DNA of 64,000 bases from Silene latifolia (GCF_048544455.1 NC_133536.1:23748152-23812151), one strand, 5' to 3'; positions 23,146 through 34,414 are shown, numbered from the stretch's first letter. Notes: generated by a model not told the origin, from the letters alone. A program made the numbers and translations.

Positions 23146-24775
23146 CTTTTTTTTTTTTTTTTTTTTGACAATGGCGGTAAAAAATTACTCATACTCTTGC
23201 TGCCTGAGCAATTGAGTGAGCAATCTTATTAAGAGACCTAGGACAATGACTTATAGAAAAGCAGTGACAAGAAAAAGATAACATTCTAATGCTATGAAGG
23301 ATAGTCACGATATTGAGATCATAATCAACCGCTTCCCCAACTTGTAGTGCAAGACTTAAACAGTCAGTGGTAGCATCAATGTGAAGGAAGCCCAGAGCAA
23401 GAGTATCTTGAACAGCAAGCTTCAAAGCCCAAGCTTCAGCCTGGATGGATGGAGGAAGCTGCCCAAAAGTTTGCCTGGCCAAAACGGATCCTATCACCAT
23501 CCATGTTTTGGAGGAACCAACCCGCCGTAGCTTTAAAGTCTGCAGTCCAGGAAGCGTCACACTTAAGACGAACTGCATCAGTGCAGATTTTGGATCCAAC
23601 AATGAAGCAAGGAAAATGATTTCTAATTTTAAAGAAATTGTTATAATCAGAAGAAACAACAAAGGAAAGTTGGCGACGTCCGAGAATAATGGTTTTCTGC
23701 GCCTCACAATTATCATTCGCATCAATAATAAGTTGATCAATAGCCCACCGAAAAAACAAGTTGCAGCCATTGAAAGTCCTAGAACATCTCAGACACCAAA
23801 TACGCCATAGAGTGCTAACGAATAAGGAGATAGCCTCGTCCATTTTCCTTTTGCAGAAGAAAGAAATCCAATTGGTAATCCACTGCCGGATAGGTATAGG
23901 AAAACCAGAATCGCATCTAATCCCCAGAGGAGAAGCAGCCCAAAGACGCATAGAAAACGGGCAATCTCGAAAGAGGTGAGACAAAGTTTCCACATGATGG
24001 AGAATTGGATCACAAAAGTGACAGAGGTGATCCCAATCAAGGTTGCGCCTCTCAGCCTCCCTTCCACAAGGTAATGAGTTGGACAAGATTTTCCATAAGA
24101 AAACCTTCCACTTGTTCCACTCCACCAAAAACGTGCAAGCAAAGAATCAATCTTTGAACACACTCTTACCGGCATTTTAAATGCCGATAGAGAGTAAATG
24201 GATAGTGAAGATAGAAACAGAGGAAATAAGTGTCAGTCTCCCAGCTGGAGATAAGTAAGAGTTGTTCCAAGAGAGAATTCTCCTTTTAACTTTATCAACC
24301 ACACTAGCAAAAATTTCCTTCTTACTAGCACCAAACTCCGTAGGTAGACCCAAGTAGATACCCATGTTTTATTACCAGGAGCATTAAGAATATGTAGACA
24401 TTTCTTTGAGTTTCTTAAGGTACAATTTGGACTGAAAGTGATAGTGGTTTTATTCGAATTTATTTGTTGTCCTGAGGCATTACAAAACGACACCAGAATA
24501 GATTGCAGCTGTTGACAAGCCTTTGGGTGTGCATCAATGAAGAAAATAGCATCATCAGCAAAAAATAAGTGTGAAATAGGAGTCGCTGCTTGGCAAATAC
24601 GGACCCCTTTTAGACTGCCCTTATTTTGAGCATGGCAAAGGCACTGAGATAGCACCTGTGTGCACAGAGCGAAAATAAACGGAGATAGCGGATCACCTTG
24701 ACGAATTCCCACAGAAGGCTTGAAAATTTTCCCAGGTGTTCCATTAACTAAAACTTCATCACAAATTCTTGTTTC
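23146..24775 (-). mobile_element. LINE (L1-type), 5'-truncated
   Basis: Read on the minus strand it runs from reverse transcriptase (GIRQGDPLSPF, then FFADDAIFF, the catalytic box) through the WW/zf-RVT region (FWWSGTSGRFSYGK; CHFCDPILHHVETLSHLFRDC) to RNase H (CDASWTADFKATAGWFLQN, ending RSLNKIAHSIAQAARV) and a poly-A tail (the T-run at 23147-23166). The endonuclease and the upstream half of the reverse transcriptase are missing. The frame changes several times: 24233-24712, 24177-24365, 23789-24175, 23436-24128 and 23189-23770 are pieces of one gene, so it is inactive. Confidence 0.9.
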
Positions 24776-25015
24776 AGACCGACACTCTTGGTCTTATTTG
24801 TCAGACGGATAAAATGTTGCCATTTTTTAAGAAAATGTAACCAATTAATTCACAAAATGTTATGACTAGAGGTGTCATTTTTTACCCTGAAAATGATGTG
24901 AACAATAATGGTAACATGTTATAAAAAAATAACAACATTTTATTGTAAAATAATGACATGTTACCCGTTTTATTTCAGACCAAAAATAATGGTCTTAAAA
25001 AAAACGAACTGAAAC
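24776..25015. other. Unassigned sequence, possible inverted-repeat element
   Basis: TTTCAGACCGACACTCTTGGTCTTA at the left echoes TTTCAGACCAAAAATAATGGTCTTA at the right, and AACATTTTRT-type motifs occur repeatedly. No gene. Confidence 0.3.
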
Positions 25016-25023
25016 TTCATAAG

Positions 25024-25778
25024 TAGGGATGTCAATGGGGCGGGGTGGGTGCGGAGGAGGGGTAACCCGCACCCGCCCCGCGAGTCTATAATGCGTACCC
25101 ACACCCGCCCCGCGACCCGTGGCGGGTTGAACTTTTCAAACCCGTCCCCGCCCCGCGGGGACCCGTTGACCCGCCAAATTACCTATCTCCTCATAAACAA
25201 TTTTTAAAAATATAAATCTAAAATCTAAAATATACTAGTCGTACTACTTATACAAATAAGTTTTCGCAAAATATACATTCAATTAACTAGTACACACGTT
25301 TTTCAAACCATGAAAGAGTTTTACAAACAATGAAACGCATGTCCAAAGTAAACAAAGCTGCTTGATCAAATTAACAGAGCTTCACTCATTGTTCCCTCAA
25401 ATCATCTAAAGCTCCGTTAGCATTCTTACCAAGTATCATTGGTTTGGGCTTTTTATCCTCTTAGCTTGTTATAATTTTCTTTTATTATTATAGTATAATT
25501 ACTACTACTTATTATAGGTGGGTTGGTGATTTGGAGATGAGTGAGGCGGGTATAAGCGGAGCGGGGACATGCGGAGCGGGGCGGGCGGGGTGGGTGTGGG
25601 GCGGGGTGGGTATGGGGCGGGTTTCATGTGATACCCATCCCCGCCCCACGACCCGCGACGAATGATACTTTTGAAACCCATCCCCGCCCCATGACCCGTC
25701 AAATCATTACCCGCGCCCGCCCCAAGTGGGGCGGGTGCGGGGCGAGACCCGCCAAAACCCGCCCCACTGACATCCCTA
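25024..25778. mobile_element. hAT-type MITE filled with GGGGCGGG repeats
   Basis: The ends TAGGGATGTCAATGGGGCGG and CCGCCCCACTGACATCCCTA are inverted repeats of about 20 bp. Both flanks carry TTCATAAG (25016-25023 and 25779-25786), an exact 8-bp duplication. The arms are GC-rich runs of CCCGCCCC and ACCCGC; the middle 300 bp is AT-rich. Confidence 0.85.
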
Positions 25779-25786
25779 TTCATAAG

Positions 25787-26413
25787 AGACTGAGGAAATA
25801 CACTTTACTCTATGCTAAACTCTCATTGATAATGAGGTTATTGTTTAATTATTTTACGTGAAATTTACTATAAACCGGTCCAATATAAAAAAATCACTAC
25901 TTTGTTTTGTAGTATTTTATTATATGAAAAAAAAGTACACAATTGTATTCATATGAGAAATATTGTTACCAAGAGATAACTTCATACAAGAAAAGGTAGG
26001 TTAAAGAACTGAGGTTCAACAGGACAAGTTAGGACTTGACCCAAATAAGTGGACTAACAGTCTAGTACCCAATCATCACTCGGGCTGAGGACCCGACTTT
26101 AATGCCCAACACGAATTGACTCGTTTTCATCTTAAGTTATATATTGTCCTAGTGCCGTCTTAAGAGAAACTTACTTACGGATCGAATACCTAGCTTGATT
26201 TCTCTATGTATGTACTGTGTACATATATAATTATTGTCCAAAAAGCTTCGAAATTTAATAATGAGAAGGTGACAACATAGAAATGAAAATCATCTTGACT
26301 TCTTCCAAACTACCTATATATAATCACAATTACACAAAATCATCAAAAACCAAAACACTTTTAACAATTCACATAAAAGAAGGAAAAAAAAAAAAAAAAA
26401 AAACAGAGATCAA
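25787..26413 (+). promoter_or_regulatory. Upstream region of GST copy 1
   Basis: A TATA-like CTATATATAATC lies at about 26312-26323, roughly 95 bp before the start codon. The leader around AATTACACAAAATCATC is shared with the other two GST genes. An A-run of about 20 precedes the ATG. Further upstream nothing is recognised. Confidence 0.5.
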
Positions 26414-29400
26414 ATGACAGAGGGAAATTGTGAGGTGAAGGTGTTAGGAGCATGGCCAAGCCCATTTGTAATGAGGCCAAGAATTGCACTAAACTTGAAA
26501 AATGTTGAATATGATTTCATTGTAGATTTTATGAAACCCAAAAGCGAGCTTTTGCTTAAATCGAACCCGGTTCACAAGAAAATCCCTGTTCTGTTGCATA
26601 ATGACAAACCAGTTTGTGAATCTAATTTGATTGTTCAATACATTGATGAAGCTTTCTCATCTGGGTTGTCCATTCTCCCCTCTGATCCCTACGATCGCGC
26701 TGTCCATCGTTTCTGGGCTGCTTATATTGATGACAAGGTACTTTAGTTTTTTTGTTTGTGCATAAGTTGTACCAACTTGTTATCGAGAGACCATTTTTTT
26801 TGTAGTCTTCTATATTGTTGTAGACTTGTGAGAGACGGCCTTTATATGTTTCAATTTGTTATTGATCACGATTGATACGTATTAGCTTTAGGCCTATAGA
26901 CTACTTTAGACTATTTAGTGAATAGTGATACAAATTTTCCGTGCCAGGCATGAATGTCACAAATTCTTATTTGTGACTCGTTAGAAACTTGTGACGAAGA
27001 AGTGTATTCATTTGACTCCCTACCATCCAAATTAAAGGTAGCACTTACTTTTTGGCACTATTTATGGTCGTAGGGAATCTTTGATATTATTATTAATCTA
27101 TAAAACAAAATATAGTCATACAAGAGTTGTTTTTATTTATTGTCATGAATTCTATAAGAATATTAAGTTTTTATAATTTTTAATAAAGTTTAATTAAAGA
27201 TATTTCTCGACAAGTGTGAATGTGTGATAAAGGGACTGTATCTTTGGTTTGAATGAGAGGATATATGATGATAAAAGAAAAATTCTTACGTCTTCCGGGA
27301 GTACCGTACTCCTTACACTTAAAACTAATCCACCAAATAAAATATAATAATAACTTGGGTATAAAGAGTACGGTACTCCCGGAGTACACAAGAATTTTTC
27401 ATGATAAAATGTATAGTTTCTCTTGTTTAATAACATGAGTGATGTACTCATGACTAATGAATGAGTAATGACTAATTGACTAGTGTATTTAAAGCTGCAA
27501 ATCACAATCCTCCACACAAGTTGAAGTTGACCAACTTGGGTGTATTAACTAATACACAAATTTTCATTATATCCGTCTATAGTTATCTATGGGTTAATTA
27601 TCCACTCATTTTAAGCATAAGACAAGCAACAAGTTACATGGAGGGGCCTAAAAATGTCACTATTTTAAGCATATTTAACTCGTCTTTCACTTTAGATGGA
27701 TATATCCGTCTACTAGTTTTATACCCGTATAAAAAATATACGGGTCGTAATAGCAGACGTTATCATTAGATACATAAGCATATAGTTGAGCATGATTAAG
27801 TGTTAAATACCGTAACAATATAAATAGTCAAATTTGGAGATTCGAATATTTGATAAATATTAGATTTGAATATCAGATAATATACAACCGTATTTTATTA
27901 GAATTATATTTTAGGTATTTGACATGTTAGACCCGTTAAATGTATGTAAATTGCAACATTTTATGTAAATTGTGACATTTTAACTTATATTTTAACATAA
28001 ATAGTTAAAATAGGAATATGAGATAAAAATCGGATAGGAGGAAATGGGTTAAGTAGAGAGAGTAATTAAATAGAATAGAAAACATGAGGGGACCCACATG
28101 TTGAAACTCAACAACCAATGGGAACTCTTTAAAAACTCGGCTTTTATACTATGTAGATAGTGAAACTAATTGAATAAAACTTCACTGTCCACCTGTCAAA
28201 AAAAAAAAAACTAATAAAACTGTTTGGGTAGGTGCCGACTGCCGAGCCTCCGCATTCCGCAACAATGGAATTCCCTATATTTTGTCTCTCTTTCTTATTC
28301 GTCCACCTCATTTTCCAGTAATTTTCCCATCTACCCTCCTCAATTTATAACTATATTTAGAGCATCTGCAAAGGTAGGGAGCTAACCTCCTCATATGCCT
28401 CTCTCTTCTCAAATGGGGAACCCCATTATTGCACACCCCCTCCCAACAAATGGGGCTCCTCTATTTGTAGGGAAGGTCCCAAAGAATAAGTAAGGTGTTT
28501 TGAGTTGCTTTTGGGGAGGAGTCCCAAATTTTTGGGTGTAAATTAATATTGTTGGAGAACCCAATTATTGCATAGATGTAAATATAAATTGTGGAGGGTA
28601 AAATGGAAAAGTTAGTGGAAAATGAAGTGGACGAATAAGAGAAGGAAAAAGAAAATATAGGAAGTCTCACCTTTGCGGATGCTCTTAAGCAATAATGAGG
28701 TTCCCCAATGACACATAAAATTTTGGGAACATCCCCAAAGGGAACACAAGTTACCCTTACTTTTTGTTGGGAAGCTTCTCTAAAAATGGTGGAGGCTCAA
28801 ATTATGGGAAGGTTGGTGCATTAGTGATGTTACCCATATGAGGAGAGATGGTGCATATGGGGAGCTATTTTTCCACATTTGCGGATGCTCTTAGCCAGTT
28901 ACTTAACTCTTGTAGGGTTTAAAACCGCATGCGCAAATCATAGTACTTCCTCTGTTCTCATATTATCTATCCATTTTATTAAAACTAGTGTAGTTCCCAT
29001 GCTATAACACGGTATTTTTAAGATGGAATTTATAAAGAGGAACTTTTAATAAAATTATTTGCATAAATTAAAGTTACTTTTAATCTAATGTTATAATATA
29101 CTAAATATAATAATAGTAAGGAGATAGAAAATAAAGTTTACTATTAATAATAACACTATAATGTTAAATCGATAAAGGGGAACTAATTTATGAAATTAAG
29201 TTAGATGTAAAATCTAGTTAAAAAACCTATTAGCCTTATTAAGAAAACTGATAAAAATAATATACTACGCGTCTAAAAAGACAATTTACAAATTATTAAA
29301 ACTAACATTTTCACTTTCTATTTCCTATAAGAAAATACATAAAAATTGTTATACATTATTTAAAAAATACTCCCTACTCCATATTACTAAAATAAAGATT

Positions 29401-32400
29401 TCATAATTCGAGAGTGTAATTGATATGCTGTAAAATTGCATAATATAGTAGGGGGTAATTGATTGTGATTGCATATTTTCGGGATAATATTGTAAAGATT
29501 GCATAATTTGAGAGGTTGTTTCCATGTATAGGATTGCATTTATTCGAAAAGTCAAAGCATATATTTGTTTCCATATATAGGTTTTCAATTGATTCAAATC
29601 ATACGTTAGACTTGACGCAAAAACAAATTTGATTTAGTAAAAGTCGGCGGCCCAACTTAGATTGGCCCATCAAAGAGTAGTGTAAGTTAGGCGGGAAAAC
29701 TACTTGAGAATTTTATTTTCTTAGTAGTAAGGGAGATACTACACTTATATATTCAACAAATGGGTAGATTATATGAGAACGGAGGAAGTATAAGATTGTT
29801 GTATAAAATGAGATCAATTAAAAACTTATCATTTTATGTAAAAAAATGATCATTTTGATAATTACTACTTTTGTACTACAGTGTTTTAAGAACTATTACC
29901 AAAATAATTTTCGTTTAAAAACTACTCCCAGTAAGTTTGAATTTTTTATAAAACACTACCAAGTCTCATCCAAACCTCAGTAAAACACAATCTCGGCCAT
30001 TTATTTTTGACTTTTTATCTTAGGTTGTACATTTTATCCTTTTAACACTACCAACACTATCATTTGTCAATCATTTTGGGAAAAAATCACTTTAACCTAG
30101 TTTCATCTAATTCACCTATCTAAGGTAAAAAAGTTGTAAACTTCATCAAAATAACCGGTTAAAGCGATAAAATTTACTACATAAAATGGAAATTCACAAA
30201 TAAATGGCTGAGATTGTGTTTTATTGGGTTTAGATAAGATTTGGTAGTGTTTTTTTTTCTTTAAAAAAAAAAATCAAACTTATTGGTACTAGTTTTTAAA
30301 CGAAAATTATTTTGGTAGTATTTCTTAACACAGTGTAGTATAAAGATAGTAGTTATAAAAAAAAACCCTAAAAAGTAATTACTTTTTATTATTTTATAAT
30401 GACCACTATTTAAAAGTGGTCGCTTTTTAACGTAAAATGGTCAAAATGTATATATCATAAAGTAATACTTATTGCCTCATCATACAATGTCTGCAACTCT
30501 CCACATAATAACTAACTACTGTAGATCTCCGTGCTACAGCACGGTATTTTTTAGTTTTGTTTTATAAAGAGACATTCTCATTAAATTAATTGCATAAATT
30601 AACTGTACCTTTAATGTTATAATGTACTAATATAATCTTAGTAAGAGGTAGAAAATGATAGTTTATTTATTTTTGTCTTAAACCATTTTTATATTACTTT
30701 ACTATAAAAATTAACTCTATAATGCTATATCATTGCATGAAACTAATTTATGATATTAAATTTCAATTAAGTGATGTAAAAATGTAGTCTAATTAAAACG
30801 CATATAAAGCTTATAAAAAAACAGGTAAAAACAGTATACCACACACTTAAAAAGATGATTTACGAATGAGTAGACTAATATTTTTTTTTTAATTAAAAAA
30901 ATACATTAGAATTGTTACGTCCTTTAAAATATAAACCATATTTAGAGTGTAACTGATGAAAGATAATATAAAAAACAAGTCTACGTAATTTTAAGGTGTA
31001 AGTGATGACAATAATTATGTTAAAGACTGCATAAGAAGTATGTTTCCGTAATTTTAGAGTGTAACTGATAAAGAATAATATTTATAGAATTGAAAATGAT
31101 TGTATAATAAATTATGGATTTTAATGAAAAAGTCATAAATATGAATTTTAATTAAAAGATTAGAGTTTAATTATAAGAATATATTAATTGAAAAGATATA
31201 ATGTAATTAAAAAAAAATTACTTGTTACCTTATTTAGCTAGATGCTTTTTGGAGGGAAAACTAAGAGAATTTTTATTCTCTTAGTAGTAGGGGGATTATT
31301 AACTACTTCTACTAACCATCGTCATACCACAATATACGTTATTAAATACTCTTAGGTCTTGTTTGGATATCAAATTTAGAAGGGAAAGAGAGGAGAGGAA
31401 TAGAGGAAAGGGAAAAAAGATGGGAAAAGAGGCGTGAGTGTTTGGATATAATTTTCTTTTAAATTTTTTCTATTATAGAGAGCTTTTGATTTGTCTTGAA
31501 GGAGGGAAAATGAATCCATCTAAATCTCTCGATTCATTTTCCTATAGACTTATTTGCTATCTAAACAAGGGATTATAAATCCTCTATGCTCCCTCCTTTT
31601 CCTTTTACTCCAAATCTCTCTATCCAAAAGGGCTTCTTTGGATCACACATTCTCATTTGTGACGGCCATATCCGTCGCAAGCATGCGACGGGTCAAGTAC
31701 TACACATGTGTGGTAGATAAGACAAAAGCAGAATGCCTAGGGAGTAACAATCTGTTTTGTCGTATTTATCCACATGGGTAGTATTTGACCCGTCGCAAGC
31801 TTGTGACGGATATACCCGTCACAAGGGAGACTTGCTTTATTTGGATAGCAAAATAGGATAGGAGGGAAAAGGAGGGGAGAGGGAAGGGAAAAGGAGGGAA
31901 GAGGGAAGGGGAAGGAGGATGGAGGAGGTGATTTTCTCACCAAATTTTGCCTTTGTTGGTGGAGAAATAAATTGCCTTGTAGGAGGGAAATAAAGGGATC
32001 CATTTTCCTTAGGAGTGAGCAAAACTGGATATCTGATACGGTTTTGGAAGCCGTATCGGATATCCGGTTTTTTAAAACTCCTTTTTTAGTATCCTTATCT
32101 AATACGGTTTTTCCGTATATATATGGAAACCGTATATCCGGTTTTTCCGTATATACGGAAACCGTATATCCGAAAACCGTATATCCGGTATCCGGTTTTC
32201 AACCTCACTTGTGTAATTTAATAAGGAGTATATTTTTTCTTTTCTATGTGTGATTGTTGGTTTTTTTTAGTAACTTAAAAATGTTTTAAAAAAATTATAA
32301 GAGTAAATAATTTATAAAGTTTAATACTAATAAGGTTTAATCACCAACATATTGGATATTTTGTGATTTATGTATATATTTTACTCCCTCCATACCAGAC

Positions 32401-34414
32401 CAATGGTAACATTGACCGTTTTGCCACTATTCATTAGGGGTGAGCAAAAATATACGATACGGTTTCATAGTACGGATACGATACGGTATACGGTTTGAGT
32501 TATACGGATTTCCGTATATACGATACGAAAATCCGTATATACGATACTGTTTTTTTAAAACCGTACCGTATCAGGGTCGGGCAAAAACGAAACCGTATAT
32601 ACGGTTTCTGACACGGTTTGAAGCTTTTGTATTAAAAAATAAAACAATGCAAAATTCCTCTTTTCACTCCACTCTTTTAATATTTTTTACGACTTTTTCA
32701 CTAACTTATCTCAATAAACAAAAATCAGCCCTTTATAAGAGGTGATCATGTTAGAAGTAATTATTAGCTCTTGAATAATTACAATGCTTAATTGGGCATT
32801 TATCACCAAACCGTATCCGTATATACGGATTCCGTATACACGGTTTTTTCGGGTATCCGAAAACCGTATATACGGTTAAACTGTATCGGATCCGTATAGC
32901 GATTTTTGGGATTTTTAAAACCGTATACCCGATACGGTTTTCAAAACCGTATCGGGTACACGGTTTTGCTCACCCCTACTATTCATGGTCGTAGGGAATT
33001 TTCGATATTATTCTTAATCTATAAAACAAAATATAGTCATGTGAGATCTTGTTTGATTTATCGTCATGAATGCTATAAGAATATCAAATTTTTATAATTT
33101 TTAATAATGCGTAACAAAAGATATTTACGTTGCAAAACATGTCTCGACAAGTGTGAAAAAGCCAATGTTACCATTGGTGTGGTATGGAGGGAGTAATATT
33201 TTATTATAGAAAAAAGGCAACCGTATATTCGGTTTCATATTTTGCCGATCCTTATCCAATACGGTTTTTAAAGAACCGTATCAGATATCCGGAAATCCGT
33301 ATCGGATATCCGGAAATCCGTATAATTAAATTCGTATAGCGTATCAGATACGTATAATAAAACCGTATCGTATTATTTTGCTCAGCCCTAATTTTCCTTC
33401 CCCTTAAAATCCCTTCACCCCATTTTACTAACTAAACAAAAGATTTCTCATCCCTCAAAATTCTTCTCCTCCTTTTCCTTCAAAATCCCCTTATCCAGGG
33501 TGTATTCGAATAGGAAAAAAAGGAGGAAGGGAGGAAGGGAGGGAATGAGAATGGAGGAGACAAATTTTAATTATGTTGGTGAGGAAATAATTTGCCTTAT
33601 ATGAGGGAAATAAAGAGATCATTTTTCCCTCCCCTCCAAATCTTTCTACATTTATTTTACTAATCAAACAATGAATTTTTTATCCTTTCAATTTCATCTC
33701 CTCCCTTTCTCTCTAAATTACTCAATGCAAAAACACCCTTAGCATTTAGTAGGAAGATACTAAGATAGTCAAACCAATTTGTGTTAGTATAAAGTAGGAA
33801 ACTAAGATAGATAGATAGTCATACCATTGTAAGCATTCAATTTATTTAATTTTTGTGGACGAGTAACTTATTTAATTTATATATATCTAACAAAACGTGT
33901 ACTTAGTCGTATTATAGTAGGGGGAAGGGAAGGATTTGAACCTATCATCCCTATTATCCACAATACCTCTATCTTCACCATAATATAATTTGTACTACTT
34001 ACGTCAATAAACATAATAATTAAATTGTTTGGATTACAGTGGTGTCCAGTTTTGATGACAATAGTCAGGGCTGAAACAGCAGAAGCAAAGGCAACAGCTT
34101 TAAAGCAACTTAAAGAAGGGACCATCCTACTTGAGGATGCGTTTGTGAAGCTAAGCAATGGGAAGCCCTTTTTCGGGGGTGACAAAATCGGGTATGTTGA
34201 CATTGCTTTTGGGAGCCTCCTTAGCTGGGTCCGGATGTTGGAGAGGAATAACAATGTCAAGCTCTTAGATGAGGCAATCAGTCCTTCTCTTGTAGCTTGG
34301 GCTGACAAGTTTTGTGCCGATGAATCCGTTAAGGATGTTATGCCTGATACTGATGAGCTTGTTGAGCTTGTTAAGATCATGCTAGCTAAGATTAATCCAA
34401 CCTCTTCCACTTAG
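26414..34414 (+). CDS. Tau-class glutathione S-transferase, copy 1 (two exons, 7.3 kb intron)
   Basis: Exon 1 is 26414-26737 and exon 2 is 34040-34414, joined at GACAAG|GTACTT and TTACAG|TGG in phase 0, giving 232 residues, the usual tau-class length. The enzyme conjugates glutathione to electrophiles in the cytosol. The thioredoxin-fold N-terminal domain has the likely catalytic Ser16 (WPSPF), KIPVL and the glutathione-contacting ESN (CESNLIVQYIDE). The helical C-terminal domain has GYVDIAFGS with the conserved N-capping Asp. The start is fixed by agreement with two downstream paralogues. The intron is 7302 bp against 437 bp in those, through at least ten transposon insertions. Coding is uninterrupted, so it may work if the intron is spliced. 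Confidence 0.88.
26998..27235. mobile_element. Decayed Stowaway-family relic in GST1 intron
   Basis: Bases 27060-27170 match the interior of the Stowaway element at 32384-33193 (for example GGTCGTAGGGAATC and ATCTATAAAACAAAATATAG). The terminal repeats are worn, so the limits are approximate. Confidence 0.5.
27277..27400. mobile_element. Mutator-type MITE with 9-bp duplication
   Basis: The ends GAAAAATTCTTACGTCTTCC and GGAGTACACAAGAATTTTTC are inverted repeats extending about 35 bp through GGGAGTACCGTACTC. The flanks are both ATGATAAAA (27268-27276 and 27401-27409). It is only 124 bp long. Confidence 0.75.
27565..27715. mobile_element. MITE, TATAGACGG family, copy 2
   Basis: ATATCCGTCTATAGTTATCT at the left, GATGGATATATCCGTCTACT at the right, and interior AAGCAACAAGTTACATGGAG in common with copies 1 and 3. 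Confidence 0.65.
27717..28243. other. Unassigned intron sequence
   Basis: AT-rich, with no clear element ends. An A-run lies at 28199-28210. Confidence 0.4.
28244..28890. mobile_element. GAGCATCCGC-family MITE (outer copy) with a self-insertion
   Basis: The left part (28244-28356) is the reverse complement of the family's right part (CTTATTCGTCCACCTCATTT), and the right end is GCGGATGCTC at 28881-28890. A second copy of the same family in opposite orientation (28360-28684) is inserted in it. The left end is degenerate, so the start is approximate. Confidence 0.55.
28360..28684. mobile_element. GAGCATCCGC-family MITE (inner copy)
   Basis: The ends GAGCATCTGCAAAGG and CCTTTGCGGATGCTC form inverted repeats; the flanks are TTA on both sides (28357-28359 and 28685-28687), as for PIF/Harbinger elements. 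The related copy at 46846-47161 has TGA flanks. Confidence 0.75.
28945..29790. mobile_element. Stowaway MITE split by a Helitron
   Basis: ACTTCCTCTGTTCTCATATT at the left and TATGAGAACGGAGGAAGTAT at the right are the two ends of one MITE. They are separated by a Helitron at 28985-29736. A related end, GATCATATGAAAACGGAGGAAG, is at about 60650-60672. Confidence 0.65.
28985..29736 (-). mobile_element. Non-autonomous Helitron, copy 1
   Basis: On the minus strand it starts TCTCCCTTACTACTAAG and ends with a hairpin region (ACCGTGTTATAGCATGGG) and CTAG. It lies between A and T with no duplication, as Helitrons do. A second copy is at 30518-31295. Confidence 0.7.
29862..30358. mobile_element. Foldback MITE with long inverted repeats
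   Basis: About 90 bp at the left (ACCAAAATAATTTTCGTTTA) reappears inverted at the right (TAAACGAAAATTATTTTGGT). The middle holds CTCGGCCATTTATTT and its inverse AAATAAATGGCTGAG. Non-coding. The target duplication was not resolved. Confidence 0.7.
30518..31295 (-). mobile_element. Non-autonomous Helitron, copy 2
   Basis: It parallels copy 1: on the minus strand it begins TCCCCCTACTACTAAGAG and ends in the hairpin CCGTGCTGTAGCACGG near 30529-30544. The terminal four bases look altered from CTAG. Interior blocks such as TTGCATAAATTAA and AATGTTATAATRTACTAA are shared. Confidence 0.6.
31353..31632. mobile_element. G/A-rich MITE (AGGNNTTGTTTGGAT family)
   Basis: The left end is TTAGGTCTTGTTTGGATATC and the right end is CTCTATCCAAAAGGGCTT. 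The interior is a GGGAAAAG-rich arm and a CCTCCTTTTCC-rich arm. Relatives are at 33498-33745, 39568-39740 and 51950-52197. Confidence 0.5.
31640..31840. mobile_element. MITE, GTGACGG family
   Basis: CATTTGTGACGGCCATATCC at the left and GGATATACCCGTCACAAGGG at the right pair as inverted repeats, with an inner pair ATGCGACGGGTCAAGTA / TATTTGACCCGTCGCAAG. Confidence 0.6.
32384..33193. mobile_element. Stowaway MITE (third level of nest)
   Basis: The ends CTCCCTCCATACCAGACCAA and its near-complement TTGGTGTGGTATGGAGGGAG, with TA on both sides (32382-32383 and 33194-33195). It is interrupted by the inner hAT element 32435-32978. Confidence 0.85.
32435..32978. mobile_element. hAT-type MITE (innermost level)
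   Basis: It has perfect 15-bp inverted repeats, TAGGGGTGAGCAAAA and its complement. Both flanks are CTATTCAT (32427-32434 and 32979-32986). It is from the same family as the outer element and is full of CCGTATA/TATACGG motifs. Ends and duplication are exact, so it is probably the youngest insertion of the nest. Confidence 0.9.
33498..33745. mobile_element. G/A-rich MITE
   Basis: The left end AGGGTGTATTCGAATAGG and the right end GCAAAAACACCCTTA form imperfect inverted repeats; the arms are GGAGGAAGGGAGG and CCTCCCTTTCTCT. Confidence 0.5.

Larger units (their letters stand above)
32010..33390. mobile_element. hAT-type MITE (outer), ATACGG-rich
   Basis: The ends TAGGAGTGAGCAAAA and TTTTGCTCAGCCCTA are inverted repeats. 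Both flanks are ATTTTCCT (32002-32009 and 33391-33398), an exact 8-bp duplication. The interior is rich in ATATCCGGTTTTCCGTATAT-like motifs and is interrupted by a Stowaway at 32384-33193. Confidence 0.85.
31841..33490. mobile_element. Outermost level of a four-level nest: G/A-rich MITE
   Basis: The arms GGATAGGAGGGAAAAGGAG (left) and CTCCTTTTCCTTCAAAATCC (right) belong to the same G/A-rich family as 51950-52197. They are separated by the hAT element 32010-33390, whose duplicated target ATTTTCCT is part of this family's own sequence. Confidence 0.6.

Noticed and set aside
25505-25861. Pro/Gly-rich open frames on both strands
   Set aside because: They are produced by the GGGGCGGG arms of the hAT-type MITE at 25024-25778.
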